Shown: positions 1 through 8,241, counted from the first letter of the stretch. The stretch is DNA of 64,000 nt from Pedobacter cryoconitis (GCF_014200605.1 NZ_JACHCE010000001.1:868001-932000); one strand, 5' to 3'. Numbers and translations are program-made. The notes: a model not told the origin generated them from the sequence alone.

Positions 1-1
1 T

Positions 2-775
2 CTGGGAACAGGTGCTATAAAACCTGGAATAGCAGCTTTAACGATAGGTACAAGCGGGGCATTAAGAGTAGCAGGAAGTTCTGCTGTAGTCAATGAAAAA
101 GCAATGAATTTTAGTTACCGTCTGGATGAGGAAATATTCATCAATGGAGGGCCGGTAAATAACGGTGGAATAGCTTTGAAATGGCATTTAAAAAATATTC
201 TTCAAAAGACAGAGCTTAATGCAAGTGATTATAGTGAGACACTCAGCAAAACTGAGGCTATTGACCCGGGAGCTGAAGGGTTGATTTTTCTGCCTTATCT
301 GCAAGGAGAGCGGGCTCCGATATGGGACTCTAAAAGCTGCGGCACATTTTTTGGAATGCACCTGAATCATCAGACGCCTCATTTTACCCGCGCATTGATT
401 GAGGGAATATGCTTTGCGTTAAATGATGTTTTATTATCCTTAGCCAATTCGGGACAAGAAATAAAGCAATTGAATGTAAGTGGGGGTTTTGTTACTTCAA
501 CTATCTGGCTACAGATCATGGCTGATATTACCGGTAAAAAACTATTGTTATATAGTGTGGAGGATGCTTCGGCAGTAGGAGCTGCTTATCTTGCTTTTAA
601 ATCAACGGGTCTTTCAGCAGGTTATCCTTTGCCCGATCAGCAGCATATCACTTATATTGAGCCTGATCAAAAAAATCACACTATTTATAAAACCTATTTT
701 AATTTTTATCAAAAGATATATCAGCAGTTAAAAGGGGTGATGCACGAAATGCATGATTTTCAAAACAAGGATTAG
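2..775 (+). CDS. gntK: Gluconokinase, FGGY family (5' truncated by window edge)
   Basis: The reading frame is open from base 2, so only the C-terminal part (258 residues) is present. FGGY kinases transfer phosphate from ATP to a sugar; this one most resembles gluconate kinases, feeding 6-phosphogluconate to the pentose phosphate or Entner-Doudoroff routes. The visible part opens with the phosphate-binding segment IGTSGALRV, continues with the gluconokinase-typical stretch INGGPVNNGG, and ends with the ATP-binding motif GGFVTSTIWLQIMADITGKK and the AVGAAYLA helix. The substrate is inferred from the GGPVNNGG context, which is shared with GntK rather than xylulokinase or glycerol kinase. A hairpin terminator follows 35 bases after the stop. 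The neighbour on the left is not visible. Confidence 0.85.
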   Translation: MGTGAIKPGIAALTIGTSGALRVAGSSAVVNEKAMNFSYRLDEEIFINGGPVNNGGIALKWHLKNILQKTELNASDYSETLSKTEAIDPGAEGLIFLPYLQGERAPIWDSKSCGTFFGMHLNHQTPHFTRALIEGICFALNDVLLSLANSGQEIKQLNVSGGFVTSTIWLQIMADITGKKLLLYSVEDASAVGAAYLAFKSTGLSAGYPLPDQQHITYIEPDQKNHTIYKTYFNFYQKIYQQLKGVMHEMHDFQNKD

Positions 776-810
776 TCAAACAGATAAAAATGGACCTGTC
801 TTAAAATAAA

Positions 811-848
811 AAAGCTGTTAATCTTAGGATAAGATTAACAGCTTTTTT
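811..848. terminator. Bidirectional hairpin terminator
   Basis: The arms AAAGCTGTTAATCTTA and TAAGATTAACAGCTTTTT pair over 16 bases around a very short loop, with an A tract on the left and a T tract on the right. It lies between the convergent gluconokinase and the minus-strand secreted protein, so it can end transcription from both sides. Confidence 0.85.
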
Positions 849-864
849 ATCATATGATTTAAGC

Positions 865-1545
865 CTATTGATGAACTGAATTGTAATTCTTTACCAATGC
901 AGCTATAGATTTTACATCAAAATATTCTATTCCTTTAATCCGTTCTGTCAGATCTTTATCGTCAGACATCTTCTCCATTAAAATGTTTTTAATATACTGG
1001 GTATTGGTATCTGAGTTGTCCGGAGTAATTTCCATCATTTCGCCAGCCCCAGGTCCTTCTATATAATATAATGCACGGCGTTCTCTTCTTGGTCTGTCAT
1101 CATCATCACCCCTGCCACCAAAACTTACACCACCACCAATTCCAACACCACTGTAACCACCTGTTCCAATACCAAGGCCTATAGATGGAGAGAAGCGCAC
1201 ACGGCGTTTTGGTTTTTCAACAGGACCTACATTTCCTCCCATGGAATACAAATTAAGTTTTCCTGTTTCTACCAATTTGAAAAAACGGTAACCAGTTTTC
1301 TTATTTGCTACAAAAGGTTTGCTGACAAAGGTATCTCCATTCCACAAAAATTCTTTAATATCCTTTGCACTGTATTTCTCAACTGTTCCATCATCTTTTT
1401 TAAGACCCACAGTAAGAAAATCAGTTCCCTGTATTGTCCCCCTGACGAAATTGCCAGTATCAATCACTACAGCATCCTGTGCTGAGGCGGCAAGTGCCAG
1501 CAGAGAAAAGAGTACCAGGGTACTCATATATTTTATTAGTTTCAT
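865..1545 (-). CDS. Secreted hypothetical protein with Gly-rich middle
   Basis: 226 residues with a Sec signal peptide ending ...LAASAQ (cleavage near residue 22). I do not recognise a named family. The N-terminal third reads like small beta-rich periplasmic proteins of Bacteroidota (an opening TGNFVRGTIQG-type strand, then KDIKEFLW). Residues about 115-155 are very rich in Gly followed by a DDDD/RPRRERR patch, so this is probably a flexible linker. The C-terminal part (from about ALYYIEGPG) looks helical and ends with a DVKSIAALV segment. It stands alone as a minus-strand gene facing the gluconokinase. Function is unknown; periplasmic or surface location is inferred only from the signal peptide. 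Confidence 0.7.
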   Translation of the reverse strand: MKLIKYMSTLVLFSLLALAASAQDAVVIDTGNFVRGTIQGTDFLTVGLKKDDGTVEKYSAKDIKEFLWNGDTFVSKPFVANKKTGYRFFKLVETGKLNLYSMGGNVGPVEKPKRRVRFSPSIGLGIGTGGYSGVGIGGGVSFGGRGDDDDRPRRERRALYYIEGPGAGEMMEITPDNSDTNTQYIKNILMEKMSDDKDLTERIKGIEYFDVKSIAALVKNYNSVHQ

Positions 1546-1613
1546 CTAATTTATTTATACCCAAATAACGTAAATTATTTACTATTTGTTGTCATAGGTA
1601 GTTCAGATATATA

Positions 1614-1641
1614 AAATGCCCTGAATAATTTCAGGGCATTT
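1614..1641 (-). terminator. Hairpin downstream of the small Lys-rich protein gene
   Basis: AAATGCCCTGA pairs with TCAGGGCATTT around a 6-base loop, about 50 bases after the minus-strand stop at 1692. No strong T run follows on the minus strand, so it is a likely but weak intrinsic terminator. Confidence 0.6.
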
Positions 1642-1691
1642 GAATGATTTATTCTTTAAGAAGCTATTTAATTTTAAACAGTTTCTAAGAC

Positions 1692-1919
1692 CTAAGCTGC
1701 TTTTTTTGCAGGTGTAGTCATTTTACTTGTTGTTGTCTTTTTTGCAGGCGCTGTTTTGTTTGTTTTGAAACGTTTATCTGGCGTTCCATCTTTTTTCAAT
1801 GGCTGCTTGTTCTTTTTATAACGCATGTCCTTTGAACCATCTTTTTTTGTCTGAGCGAATGTTTGCGTGGTTGTAAAAGCCATTACAGCCAACAGCATCA
1901 TAACAATTAGTTTTTTCAT
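1692..1919 (-). CDS. Small secreted Lys-rich repeat protein
   Basis: 75 residues: a signal peptide (cut near ...TQTFAQ) and a mature part of about 52 residues that is about one third lysine. It contains two copies of a repeat of the form KKDG(S/T)-x-D-x-R(Y/F)K-x-NK, followed by a low-complexity KTAPAKKTTTSK tail. Similar tiny KKDGTPDxRY proteins are frequent in Sphingobacteriaceae; no function is established that I know of. The repeated, basic, Thr/Ala-rich make-up suggests binding to an anionic surface such as LPS, DNA or polysaccharide, but that is a guess. It is monocistronic and diverges from the NlpE-like gene. Confidence 0.65.
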   Translation of the reverse strand: MKKLIVMMLLAVMAFTTTQTFAQTKKDGSKDMRYKKNKQPLKKDGTPDKRFKTNKTAPAKKTTTSKMTTPAKKAA

Positions 1920-2031
1920 ATTGTGGTTTCTTTAAATTTACATGAAGCTATAAAACATTTCTCATATTTCATACTGAATTATTATTGGCTTGTTTCTTGC
2001 TTCTTACTGGTTTACATACAAATAACGTACC

Positions 2032-2514
2032 ATGACGAAACAACTTTTAGCAATTGTAATTACAGCCTGCACCTTATGGGGATGCAGCAATTCAAAAACT
2101 TCTGAGAAATTAAATGCAGACAGTCTGAGTAAAGACAGCTTAACTATGGGTGGCGTAAAAACTGATACCACAAAAATGGGTGATCAGCACAATTCTATGA
2201 ACTCCGTAGACTGGGATGGTATCTATAAAGGGATTGTTCCTTGTGCAGACTGTGAAGGCATTGAAACTACAATAGTATTAGGTAAAGAGCTTACATATAG
2301 CATTAAAACCAAGTATCTGGGTAAAAGTGATGCTAAGGTTTTTGAAGAGAAAGGAAAATTCAGCTGGGATAAATCCGGTCAGATCATTACATTAAATGAT
2401 ATCAAAGACGGCCCAAACAAATATTTTGTAGGAGAGAACAAGATCATACAATTGGATATGGAAGGTAAAGAGATTACAGGAAAACTTGCAGATCACTATG
2501 TTTTGAAAAAATAG
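2032..2514 (+). CDS. NlpE-like copper/envelope-stress lipoprotein
   Basis: 160 residues. The lipobox (TLWGC, Cys18) marks it as a lipoprotein. After a Ser/Lys/Asp-rich linker (about 20-58) comes a domain matching the NlpE N-terminal domain: WDGIYKGIVPCADCEGIETT, with the CxxC pair Cys71/Cys74 in the same place as in NlpE, then beta strands ending in LADHYVLKK. NlpE in enterobacteria binds copper and relays envelope stress to Cpx; Bacteroidota have many single-domain relatives without Cpx, so the signalling role should not be assumed. A perfect palindromic terminator follows. Confidence 0.8.
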   Translation: MTKQLLAIVITACTLWGCSNSKTSEKLNADSLSKDSLTMGGVKTDTTKMGDQHNSMNSVDWDGIYKGIVPCADCEGIETTIVLGKELTYSIKTKYLGKSDAKVFEEKGKFSWDKSGQIITLNDIKDGPNKYFVGENKIIQLDMEGKEITGKLADHYVLKK

Positions 2515-2534
2515 AGTAAAACTTTCCGAAATGT

Positions 2535-2566
2535 AAAAAGGGATTAGCATATGCTAATCCCTTTTT
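2535..2566. terminator. Perfect palindromic bidirectional terminator
   Basis: AAAAAGGGATTAGCAT is followed directly by its exact reverse complement, giving a 32-base palindrome with A and T tracts at its ends. It separates the convergent nlpE-like gene and the response-regulator gene and can serve both. Confidence 0.85.
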
Positions 2567-2600
2567 ACGCTAATAGCGTTTTAAATAATAAAAAATGCTG

Positions 2601-4010
2601 TTATTCTGTTACTCTTTTTAAACCGAATTTCTCGATTTTGCTATACAGGTGACTGCGTTGAATATCGATATCGTCTGCAGTTTTAGAGACGTTCCAGTTG
2701 TTTTTTTCCAGTTTAAACTTGATAAATTCTCTTTCTGCATGATCTTTATAATCCTGGAAATTAGTGAATTTATCATAATTGGTTGTCCCGGATGAAGAAC
2801 CGTTAACGCTTCCATTATGACCATGGTTAGCTGCGCCAATATTTGTTCCACCACCCGGATTAGCAAATGCGGTTACTTCATGTTCTGAAATTACTTTATC
2901 ACTTAAAATAATCAGACGTTCAATCATATTATGTAACTCACGTACGTTTCCTGTCCACGGTAAGTTTTGTAAAGCAACCATTCCAGCTTCACTTATCTTT
3001 TTAACAGGCATGCCGTAATCTTTACAGATGTCCTCTAAAAAGCTCATAGCGATCTCAGGAATATCTTCTCTGCGTTCAGTTAAATGAGGTACATGGATAT
3101 TGATTACATTCAGACGGTGGTATAAATCCATTCTGAAATTACCATCTTCAATTTCTTTCATCAGGTCTTTGTTCGTTGCAGCAAGTACACGAACATTAAC
3201 TTCTAATTCTTTCTCACCGCCAACACGTGTGATTTTATGTTCCTGCAATGCACGAAGTACTTTTGCCTGGGCTGACAGACTCATATCCCCGATTTCATCC
3301 AGGAATAAAGTACCACCATTAGCCAGTTCAAATTTACCAATGCGTTGTTTTACAGCCGAAGTAAATGATCCTTTTTCGTGACCGAAAAGTTCACTTTCTA
3401 TCAATTCTGATGGAATTGCTGCACAGTTAACTTCAATTAAAGGGCTTTCAGAACGGTTTGATTTTTCATGTAACCAACGGGCTACCAATTCTTTACCACT
3501 TCCATTTGCACCTGTAATCAATACACGGGCTTCAGTAGGGGCAACGCGCTCAATAGTTTCTTTAATTTTATTGATATTCTCTGAACTGCCCAGAATATCT
3601 CTTGTTTTACTAACCCTGCGTTTTAATACTTTAGTTTCAGTAACCAGATTGCCTCTGTCCAGTGCATTTCTGACAGTAATTAGTAAACGGTTTAAATCAG
3701 GTGGCTTAGAGATGAAATCAAAAGCTCCTTTTTTGCTCGCTTCAATTGCTGTCTCTACTGTACCATGACCTGAGATCATAATAAATGGTAAATCAGGACT
3801 GTAGGCCAATGCTTGCTCAAGCACTTCCATACCATCCATCTTATTCATTTTTATATCACACAGAACCAGATCGTATTTCTTTTTTTTAATCAGATCTAAT
3901 CCATCAACTCCATTATCAATATCTTCAACCTCGTAATTCTCATACTCTAAGATCTCACGTAATGTGCTTCTTATCGCACGTTCATCATCAATTATTAATA
4001 ATTTAGCCAT
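2601..4010 (-). CDS. NtrC-type response regulator (REC-AAA+-Fis HTH)
   Basis: 469 residues. Receiver domain 1-120 with acidic pocket DD9-10, phospho-acceptor Asp52 (LVLCDIKM) and Lys102 (ISKPP). AAA+ domain about 140-370 with Walker A GANGSGKE (167-174), Walker B TLFLDEIGD (around 234-242) and arginine-rich sensor region. A Ser/Gly/Asn-rich linker of about 35 residues precedes a Fis-type HTH at the C terminus. The loop that contacts sigma-54, normally GAFTGA, reads GSFTSA (214-219), so the sigma-54 dependence is uncertain. No histidine kinase gene is adjacent, so the partner is unknown. It is monocistronic. Confidence 0.9.
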   Translation of the reverse strand: MAKLLIIDDERAIRSTLREILEYENYEVEDIDNGVDGLDLIKKKKYDLVLCDIKMNKMDGMEVLEQALAYSPDLPFIMISGHGTVETAIEASKKGAFDFISKPPDLNRLLITVRNALDRGNLVTETKVLKRRVSKTRDILGSSENINKIKETIERVAPTEARVLITGANGSGKELVARWLHEKSNRSESPLIEVNCAAIPSELIESELFGHEKGSFTSAVKQRIGKFELANGGTLFLDEIGDMSLSAQAKVLRALQEHKITRVGGEKELEVNVRVLAATNKDLMKEIEDGNFRMDLYHRLNVINIHVPHLTERREDIPEIAMSFLEDICKDYGMPVKKISEAGMVALQNLPWTGNVRELHNMIERLIILSDKVISEHEVTAFANPGGGTNIGAANHGHNGSVNGSSSGTTNYDKFTNFQDYKDHAEREFIKFKLEKNNWNVSKTADDIDIQRSHLYSKIEKFGLKRVTE

Positions 4011-4080
4011 AGGGTATGTTAGTCTTTATCGGATACGAATATATTTACTAATTATGAAAAAATGCAGATTAAATAAAAAA

Positions 4081-4467
4081 ATGCAAGCCTGTAAGCCGGG
4101 TTCTGTACCCTGATAAATCAGGGCTTCTACCATTAATCTACTATAAACGTTGCCATTTATCTCTAACGACCTACCCACTGACATCGGACGAGCAGCCCTA
4201 CATGCGTCAGCCTATTTGGTCTTTCAACTCCCGGGGTTTACCAGCCTTTCCAGTCACCTGGAAAATTCGTGAGCTCTTACCTCGCGATTTCAACCTTACC
4301 TGTGCCCTTTACAGGCCATCGGCGGTATATTTTCTGCGGCACTTTCCATAATTCAGGTCTTCAATCCCAAACCTCTTCCCGTTAGGAAGCGAGATGCTCT
4401 GTGTTGCCCGGACTTTCCTCTTTAAGATGCTAAAAGCATTACTTACAGCGATAGAACAGCTTGCATT
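4081..4467 (-). ncRNA. rnpB: RNase P RNA
   Basis: On the minus strand the sequence shows the hallmark segments of bacterial class A RNase P RNA: GAGGAAAGTCCGGGCA near the 5' end (complement around 4404-4422), a central conserved block with the AGGGTAAGGTTGAAATC-type region, and the 3' segment ending ACCCGGCTTACAGGCTTGCAT. The two ends, ATGCAAGC at 4459-4466 and GCTTGCAT at 4081-4088 (in minus-strand sense), pair to form helix P1, and this fixes the ends to within a few bases. A TATCTTTG promoter element lies 6-7 bases upstream of the 5' end. It processes tRNA 5' leaders. Confidence 0.95.
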
Positions 4468-4472
4468 TTGCG

Positions 4473-4480
4473 CAAAGATA
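4473..4480 (-). promoter_or_regulatory. -7 element of rnpB (TATCTTTG)
   Basis: On the minus strand TATCTTTG matches the Bacteroidota primary sigma consensus TAnnTTTG and sits 6-7 bases before the 5' end of RNase P RNA defined by helix P1. No clear TTTG -33 box was seen at the usual distance. Confidence 0.65.
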
Positions 4481-4490
4481 CAAAAAAATG

Positions 4491-4910
4491 TTACTTACAG
4501 TTCTTAAGATCATTTTCTACCTGCTGATTCGTGTACATTCCCTGTTGATGTCCAAAAGCATTGGTAATATAAACGATTACCTGGGCAAGATCGATGTTGG
4601 CCAGGTTAAATTCTGGCATTTTACCTTCATAGACCTGTCCATGTACGGTAACGGGTGCAGAAAGTCCATTCTTAATGATGCAGGCAAGTTTTTCCTTATT
4701 GGCTTTCATGAAAACACTATCAGTAAGGGGAGGGGTCAAAGCACCAAGTCCTTCTCCTTTAGCACCGTGGCAATTCTGACAATGTTTGATGTAAAGGTCT
4801 CTGCCATTAACATAATAGGCATCCTTTTGTACTGTTTCGGCAGTTTGGCAAGAATAAAACATGCTGATCAGCGTCAGCGAAACCAGGCTGATTAATATAA
4901 ATTTCCTCAT
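4491..4910 (-). CDS. Monohaem cytochrome c lipoprotein
   Basis: 139 residues. A lipoprotein signal ends at Cys21 (FYSC). The haem-binding CQNCH motif is at 44-48 and the probable distal ligand is Met98 in GKMPEF, the usual class I cytochrome c arrangement. It would act as a membrane-tethered electron carrier on the periplasmic side. Its start lies two bases after the stop of the upstream sco gene, so the two form an operon; Sco proteins mature the Cu centre of cytochrome oxidase, which fits a respiratory role. Electron partners are not visible here. Confidence 0.88.
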   Translation of the reverse strand: MRKFILISLVSLTLISMFYSCQTAETVQKDAYYVNGRDLYIKHCQNCHGAKGEGLGALTPPLTDSVFMKANKEKLACIIKNGLSAPVTVHGQVYEGKMPEFNLANIDLAQVIVYITNAFGHQQGMYTNQQVENDLKNCK

Positions 4911-4912
4911 CT

Positions 4913-5566
4913 CTATTTTTTACCCTCAGCTAATAAAACCGGAATATCTTTTTCCAGCTGTGCTACCTGTTCAGGATTTGTTCCATCATAAGCGCCGCGG
5001 ATTCTTCTGTCTTTATCAATTAATACTAAATATCCCTGGTGCACGTAACCATCTCTGTTTGTACTATCCACATTGACAGCAACCAGGTAACTTTTCTCAG
5101 CCAATGTATATACACTATCTTTAGGGCCATATACAAATTGCCATTTCGGGCCATCCACACCCAGCTTCTGAGCATACTTTTTAAGCACTGAAGGGGTATC
5201 ATATTTAAAATCTATCGTATGTGATAAAAACATGACATCAGGATTATCTTTGAACTTTTCTGACACCATTTTCAGGTTCCTGTGCATAATAGGGCAGATA
5301 CTAGTGCAAGAAGTGAAAAAGAAGTCTGCAATATAAACTTTATCTTTAAAGTGCTCATTTGTAATATATACGCTATCCTGATTCAGGAATTTAAAGGCCG
5401 GGATAGTTTGATATATTGTGTCAACACCTGCTGTACCGTCACTGTTTTTAACGGTTTTAGTGTCTCTTAAGCCGTAAATCGGAAGTTTTCTTTCTTGCTG
5501 ACAAGAAGAAGCGAACAGCATGACAGCCAGTAAAATAGCGCAGATAAGGGTGGATTGAGGTCTCAT
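4913..5566 (-). CDS. Sco1/SenC family copper chaperone (copy 1)
   Basis: 217 residues. Lipobox Cys22, then a thioredoxin-like Sco domain with the copper-binding pair in FFFTSCTSICPIMHRNL (Cys87, Cys91) and the third ligand His176 in GYVHQGYLVLID. Sco proteins deliver copper to, or reduce, the CuA site of cytochrome c oxidase. It is the first gene of a two-gene operon with a cytochrome c. A second Sco lies at 7627-8241 with almost the same motif and PAFKFLNQDS start region, so the two are paralogues. It diverges from fabH, with promoter-like elements for both directions in the 100-base gap. Confidence 0.9.
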   Translation of the reverse strand: MRPQSTLICAILLAVMLFASSCQQERKLPIYGLRDTKTVKNSDGTAGVDTIYQTIPAFKFLNQDSVYITNEHFKDKVYIADFFFTSCTSICPIMHRNLKMVSEKFKDNPDVMFLSHTIDFKYDTPSVLKKYAQKLGVDGPKWQFVYGPKDSVYTLAEKSYLVAVNVDSTNRDGYVHQGYLVLIDKDRRIRGAYDGTNPEQVAQLEKDIPVLLAEGKK

Positions 5567-5586
5567 AATAAAATTTATTGTTCGGG

Positions 5587-5594
5587 CAAAGGTA
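5587..5594 (-). promoter_or_regulatory. -7 element for the sco/cytochrome c operon (TACCTTTG)
   Basis: TACCTTTG on the minus strand fits TAnnTTTG exactly and lies 20 bases before the sco start codon. Expected transcription start is near 5580. No clear -33 TTTG was found. Confidence 0.5.
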
Positions 5595-5637
5595 CGCTAC
5601 TGTAAAAATAAAGTGTAATGTAGCTGTAAATATTTAT

Positions 5638-5645
5638 TAGTTTTG
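5638..5645 (+). promoter_or_regulatory. -7 element for fabH (TAGTTTTG)
   Basis: TAGTTTTG fits TAnnTTTG and ends 21 bases before the fabH ATG at 5667, giving a leader of roughly 15 bases. No convincing -33 element. Confidence 0.5.
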
Positions 5646-5666
5646 CGCCAAGAATTGTAATGCTTA

Positions 5667-6668
5667 ATGAGAAAGAGATATAATGCTGCCATAACAGCTT
5701 TGGGAGGATATGTACCGGAAACCATTTTAACCAATCACGATCTGGAAAAAATGGTGGATACGAATAGTGACTGGATTATTTCAAGAACTGGTATCCATGA
5801 GAGAAGAATTATTAATGATGCTTCACTTGCAACCTCCGATTTAGCTACCATGGCAGTGAAAAGGTTACTAGAAGATGGTAACATCAACCCTGACGAAATT
5901 GAATGCGTAATTGTAGCTACGGCTACTCCGGATTATATTATGGTATCTACCGCAAGTATAGTATGCGAAAAAGCAGGCTTAAAAAATGCATGGGGTGTTG
6001 ATTCTAACGCAGCTTGCAGCGGCTTTCTTTACGCCCTGACACTGGGTGCAAGTTTAATTGAAAGCAATCGTTATAAAAACGTGATTGTCGTTGGTGCTGA
6101 TGCAAACAGCTCTATTGTAAATTACGAAGACAGGAATACCTGTATTCTTTTTGGTGATGGTGCCGGAGCGGTTCTGCTTGAGCAGACAGAATCAGAAATA
6201 GGTCTGGTAGATAATGTATTCAGAACTGATGGTGTGGGTAAAGAACATCTGATTGTTACTGCAGGTGGTTCGTTGAATCCATCGTCATCTGATACTTTAG
6301 ATAAAAAACTGAATTACATTTCTCAAAATGGAAGGATAGTTTTTAAGGCTGCAATCGAAGGAATGACGCAGACCTGTACGGAGATCATGGAAAGAAACAG
6401 CCTGGAGACTAAAGATATCAACTGGCTGATCCCGCATCAGGCTAACCTGAGAATTATTCAGGCAGTAGGTGATAAATTAGGTTTAACACCAGATCAGGTA
6501 AAAGTTAATATCCAGCTTTACGGTAATACAACTGCTGCAACAATCCCATTATGTATGTGGGAATTTAAAGAAGATTTCAAAGAAAATGATAACCTGTTGC
6601 TCACCGCTTTTGGTGCAGGATTCTCCTGGGGTGCAACTTATTTAAAATGGGGTAAGTTAAGGGGGTAA
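5667..6668 (+). CDS. fabH: 3-oxoacyl-ACP synthase III (FabH)
   Basis: 333 residues, normal length. FabH condenses a short acyl-CoA with malonyl-ACP to start fatty acid synthesis. The catalytic triad is visible: Cys117 in SNAACSGFLYAL, His257 in IPHQANLRII, Asn287 in YGNTTAATIPL. The N terminus (AAITALGGYVPETILTN, then SDWIISRTGIHERR) is typical. It stands apart from plsX/rpmF, with which fabH often sits, and lies between two Sco-type gene groups. Bacteroidota often carry more than one KAS III, so this may be a second copy for a specialised starter; the motifs do not decide this. Confidence 0.92.
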   Translation: MRKRYNAAITALGGYVPETILTNHDLEKMVDTNSDWIISRTGIHERRIINDASLATSDLATMAVKRLLEDGNINPDEIECVIVATATPDYIMVSTASIVCEKAGLKNAWGVDSNAACSGFLYALTLGASLIESNRYKNVIVVGADANSSIVNYEDRNTCILFGDGAGAVLLEQTESEIGLVDNVFRTDGVGKEHLIVTAGGSLNPSSSDTLDKKLNYISQNGRIVFKAAIEGMTQTCTEIMERNSLETKDINWLIPHQANLRIIQAVGDKLGLTPDQVKVNIQLYGNTTAATIPLCMWEFKEDFKENDNLLLTAFGAGFSWGATYLKWGKLRG

Positions 6669-6675
6669 CAAATCA

Positions 6676-7050
6676 ATGCTGACACGCTTTACAGCTATAT
6701 TACTTTTAATGTGTTCGGTTTCAGTAAGCCTGTCGGGACTTTTTGTCTTTGCAGGTTTCGAAATGAACGAGGGGTATATTGCTAAAGAGCTTTGTGTAAA
6801 CAAAGATAAGCCACAATTGCATTGCAATGGCAAGTGTTACCTGATGAAAAAACTCAAACAGGCAGAAGAGAAGGAGCAGAAACAGGATCATCAATTCCAG
6901 AAGATCCAGCTGCAGGAACCTGTCGTTTATGCCCCTTTTGAATTTAAACAATACGCTGTTAATGCTATCAGTCTGCGTGTTCCGTTTACCACAGGAAAAC
7001 CAGTAGCGCAGCTGACTTCTATTTTTCACCCTCCGCAGCTCAGCTGCTAA
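6676..7050 (+). CDS. Small membrane/exported protein with CNGKCYLMK motif
   Basis: 124 residues starting 7 bases after fabH. One N-terminal hydrophobic segment (about 5-28) either anchors it or acts as an uncleaved signal. Then come HCNGKCYLMKKL (about 52-64), a Lys/Glu/Gln-rich stretch and a Pro-rich tail ending IFHPPQLSC. I know the CNGKCYL motif from uncharacterised Bacteroidota proteins often found near metal and respiratory genes, and no function is established. The His/Cys pattern (H-C-x3-C plus a terminal Cys) near two Sco proteins suggests metal binding; this is inference. Confidence 0.7.
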   Translation: MLTRFTAILLLMCSVSVSLSGLFVFAGFEMNEGYIAKELCVNKDKPQLHCNGKCYLMKKLKQAEEKEQKQDHQFQKIQLQEPVVYAPFEFKQYAVNAISLRVPFTTGKPVAQLTSIFHPPQLSC

Positions 7051-7162
7051 TCTGGTACTTACCTGCTTTTACAGCTGGCTTTCAAGCCGGATAAAGCATT
7101 GAGTATTACCCTTTTTTTTATTCAATTTTCTAATGGGCCCTTAGATCAAATGGGCTCTAATC

Positions 7163-7174
7163 GGTGTATACACC
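7163..7174. promoter_or_regulatory. Perfect 12-bp dyad upstream of the lipoprotein-sco-PepSY operon
   Basis: GGTGTATACACC is a perfect palindrome 18 bases before the ATG at 7193. Its size and place suit an operator for a dimeric repressor of the three-gene operon. No second copy was found nearby, so this remains a candidate. Confidence 0.35.
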
Positions 7175-7192
7175 TATTTAAACAATAATAGT

Positions 7193-7627
7193 ATGAAGTT
7201 ATTTTTAGCCGCAATCGTATTGGTTACAGGAGCAGTTGCCTGTACACAAACTCAAAATTATAAGACAGAAAGAGATGAAGTCATGAAATTCCACGATACA
7301 GTAATGGAAGATCATGGTATACTGGTGAATAATCAGATGAAACTGGATTCTATGCTGAAAGGTATGCCAGCACTGAAAACCAGGTTTCCATCTACGGATA
7401 CATTAAAAGAAAAAGTAGTCATGAAAGCGACACTGGACAGGTTAAATAGTGCTGAAGAACTGATGAATGACTGGATGCATAAATTTGAACCGGATGTAAC
7501 TGGTAAATCCAATGAAGACGCTGTCAAATATTTTAAAGCCGAAAGGATTAAAATTGGAAAGATCGATAGCTTGTATAAAGCTGAAATCCAGTCATCTGAT
7601 GCTTACCTTAAACAGTTTAAAAAATAA
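7193..7627 (+). CDS. Helical lipoprotein of unknown function
   Basis: 144 residues, lipobox Cys17 (AVAC). The mature part is almost wholly charged, helical and rich in Met and His: MKFHDTVMEDHGILVNNQMKL, split over about residues 31-50, then a second long helix pair. Homologues in Bacteroidota have been labelled 'viral A-type inclusion protein' only because of the coiled-coil-like composition. The stop codon overlaps the next gene's start (TAATG), so it is translationally coupled to the second Sco. Given the partner genes, a periplasmic metal-handling or scaffold role is possible; this is inference. Confidence 0.7.
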   Translation: MKLFLAAIVLVTGAVACTQTQNYKTERDEVMKFHDTVMEDHGILVNNQMKLDSMLKGMPALKTRFPSTDTLKEKVVMKATLDRLNSAEELMNDWMHKFEPDVTGKSNEDAVKYFKAERIKIGKIDSLYKAEIQSSDAYLKQFKK

Positions 7628-8241
7628 TGGGAAAACGACTTATTTACCTGTTCGTGCTGCTGGCAGTATTCACAGGATGTAAAGACAAGCCAAAAAGACT
7701 GCCCTTTTTACAGCAGGATATATCCGGGACTGATACTACCTACAGAACTATTCCAGCCTTTAAATTTTTAAATCAGGATAGTGCAGTAGTGACCAATAAA
7801 GATTTTGACGGTGCAATTTATGTAGCAGATTTTTTCTTTACCTCGTGCCCTACAATCTGCCCGACTATGCACCGTAATTTGTTAAAGGTATACCAGAAGT
7901 ATCTGAACAATCCGGAAGTAAAACTGGCTTCACACACTATAGATGTGAAATATGATACACCTTCAAGAATGAAAGCCTATGCGACCAAATTAGGGATTAA
8001 AGGAACACAGTGGGAATTTTTATGGGGAACAAAAGAACAGACTTATGCACTGGCAGAACGAAATTACCTGGTCTCAGTAGGGCAGGATAAAGCAGCACCC
8101 GGTGGATTTATCCATCAGGGCTATCTTGTCCTGGTAGATAAGGAAAAACGGATCAGAGGTGCTTATGATGGAACTGTAGATGCGCAGGTGGAGCAGCTGA
8201 TGAAAGATATGGATACATTACTGGCAGAATACAAGCGTTAA
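7627..8241 (+). CDS. Sco1/SenC family copper chaperone (copy 2)
   Basis: 204 residues. Lipobox Cys18 (FTGC). Sco domain with copper ligands Cys74 and Cys78 (FFFTSCPTICPTMHRNL) and His163 (FIHQGYLVLVD). It shares the sequence PAFKFLNQDS, SHTID-KYDTPS and RIRGAYDGT with copy 1 at 4913-5566, so the pair arose by duplication within this locus. It starts 1 base inside the previous gene's stop and is followed after one base by the PepSY protein, so these three genes are one operon. Role: copper or thiol chemistry in the periplasm, most likely for an oxidase. Confidence 0.9.
   Translation: MGKRLIYLFVLLAVFTGCKDKPKRLPFLQQDISGTDTTYRTIPAFKFLNQDSAVVTNKDFDGAIYVADFFFTSCPTICPTMHRNLLKVYQKYLNNPEVKLASHTIDVKYDTPSRMKAYATKLGIKGTQWEFLWGTKEQTYALAERNYLVSVGQDKAAPGGFIHQGYLVLVDKEKRIRGAYDGTVDAQVEQLMKDMDTLLAEYKR

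Noticed and set aside
4461..4895. 144-codon plus-strand open frame
   Set aside because: It runs antisense to the cytochrome c gene and starts at the 5' end of rnpB; the minus-strand genes have clear families.
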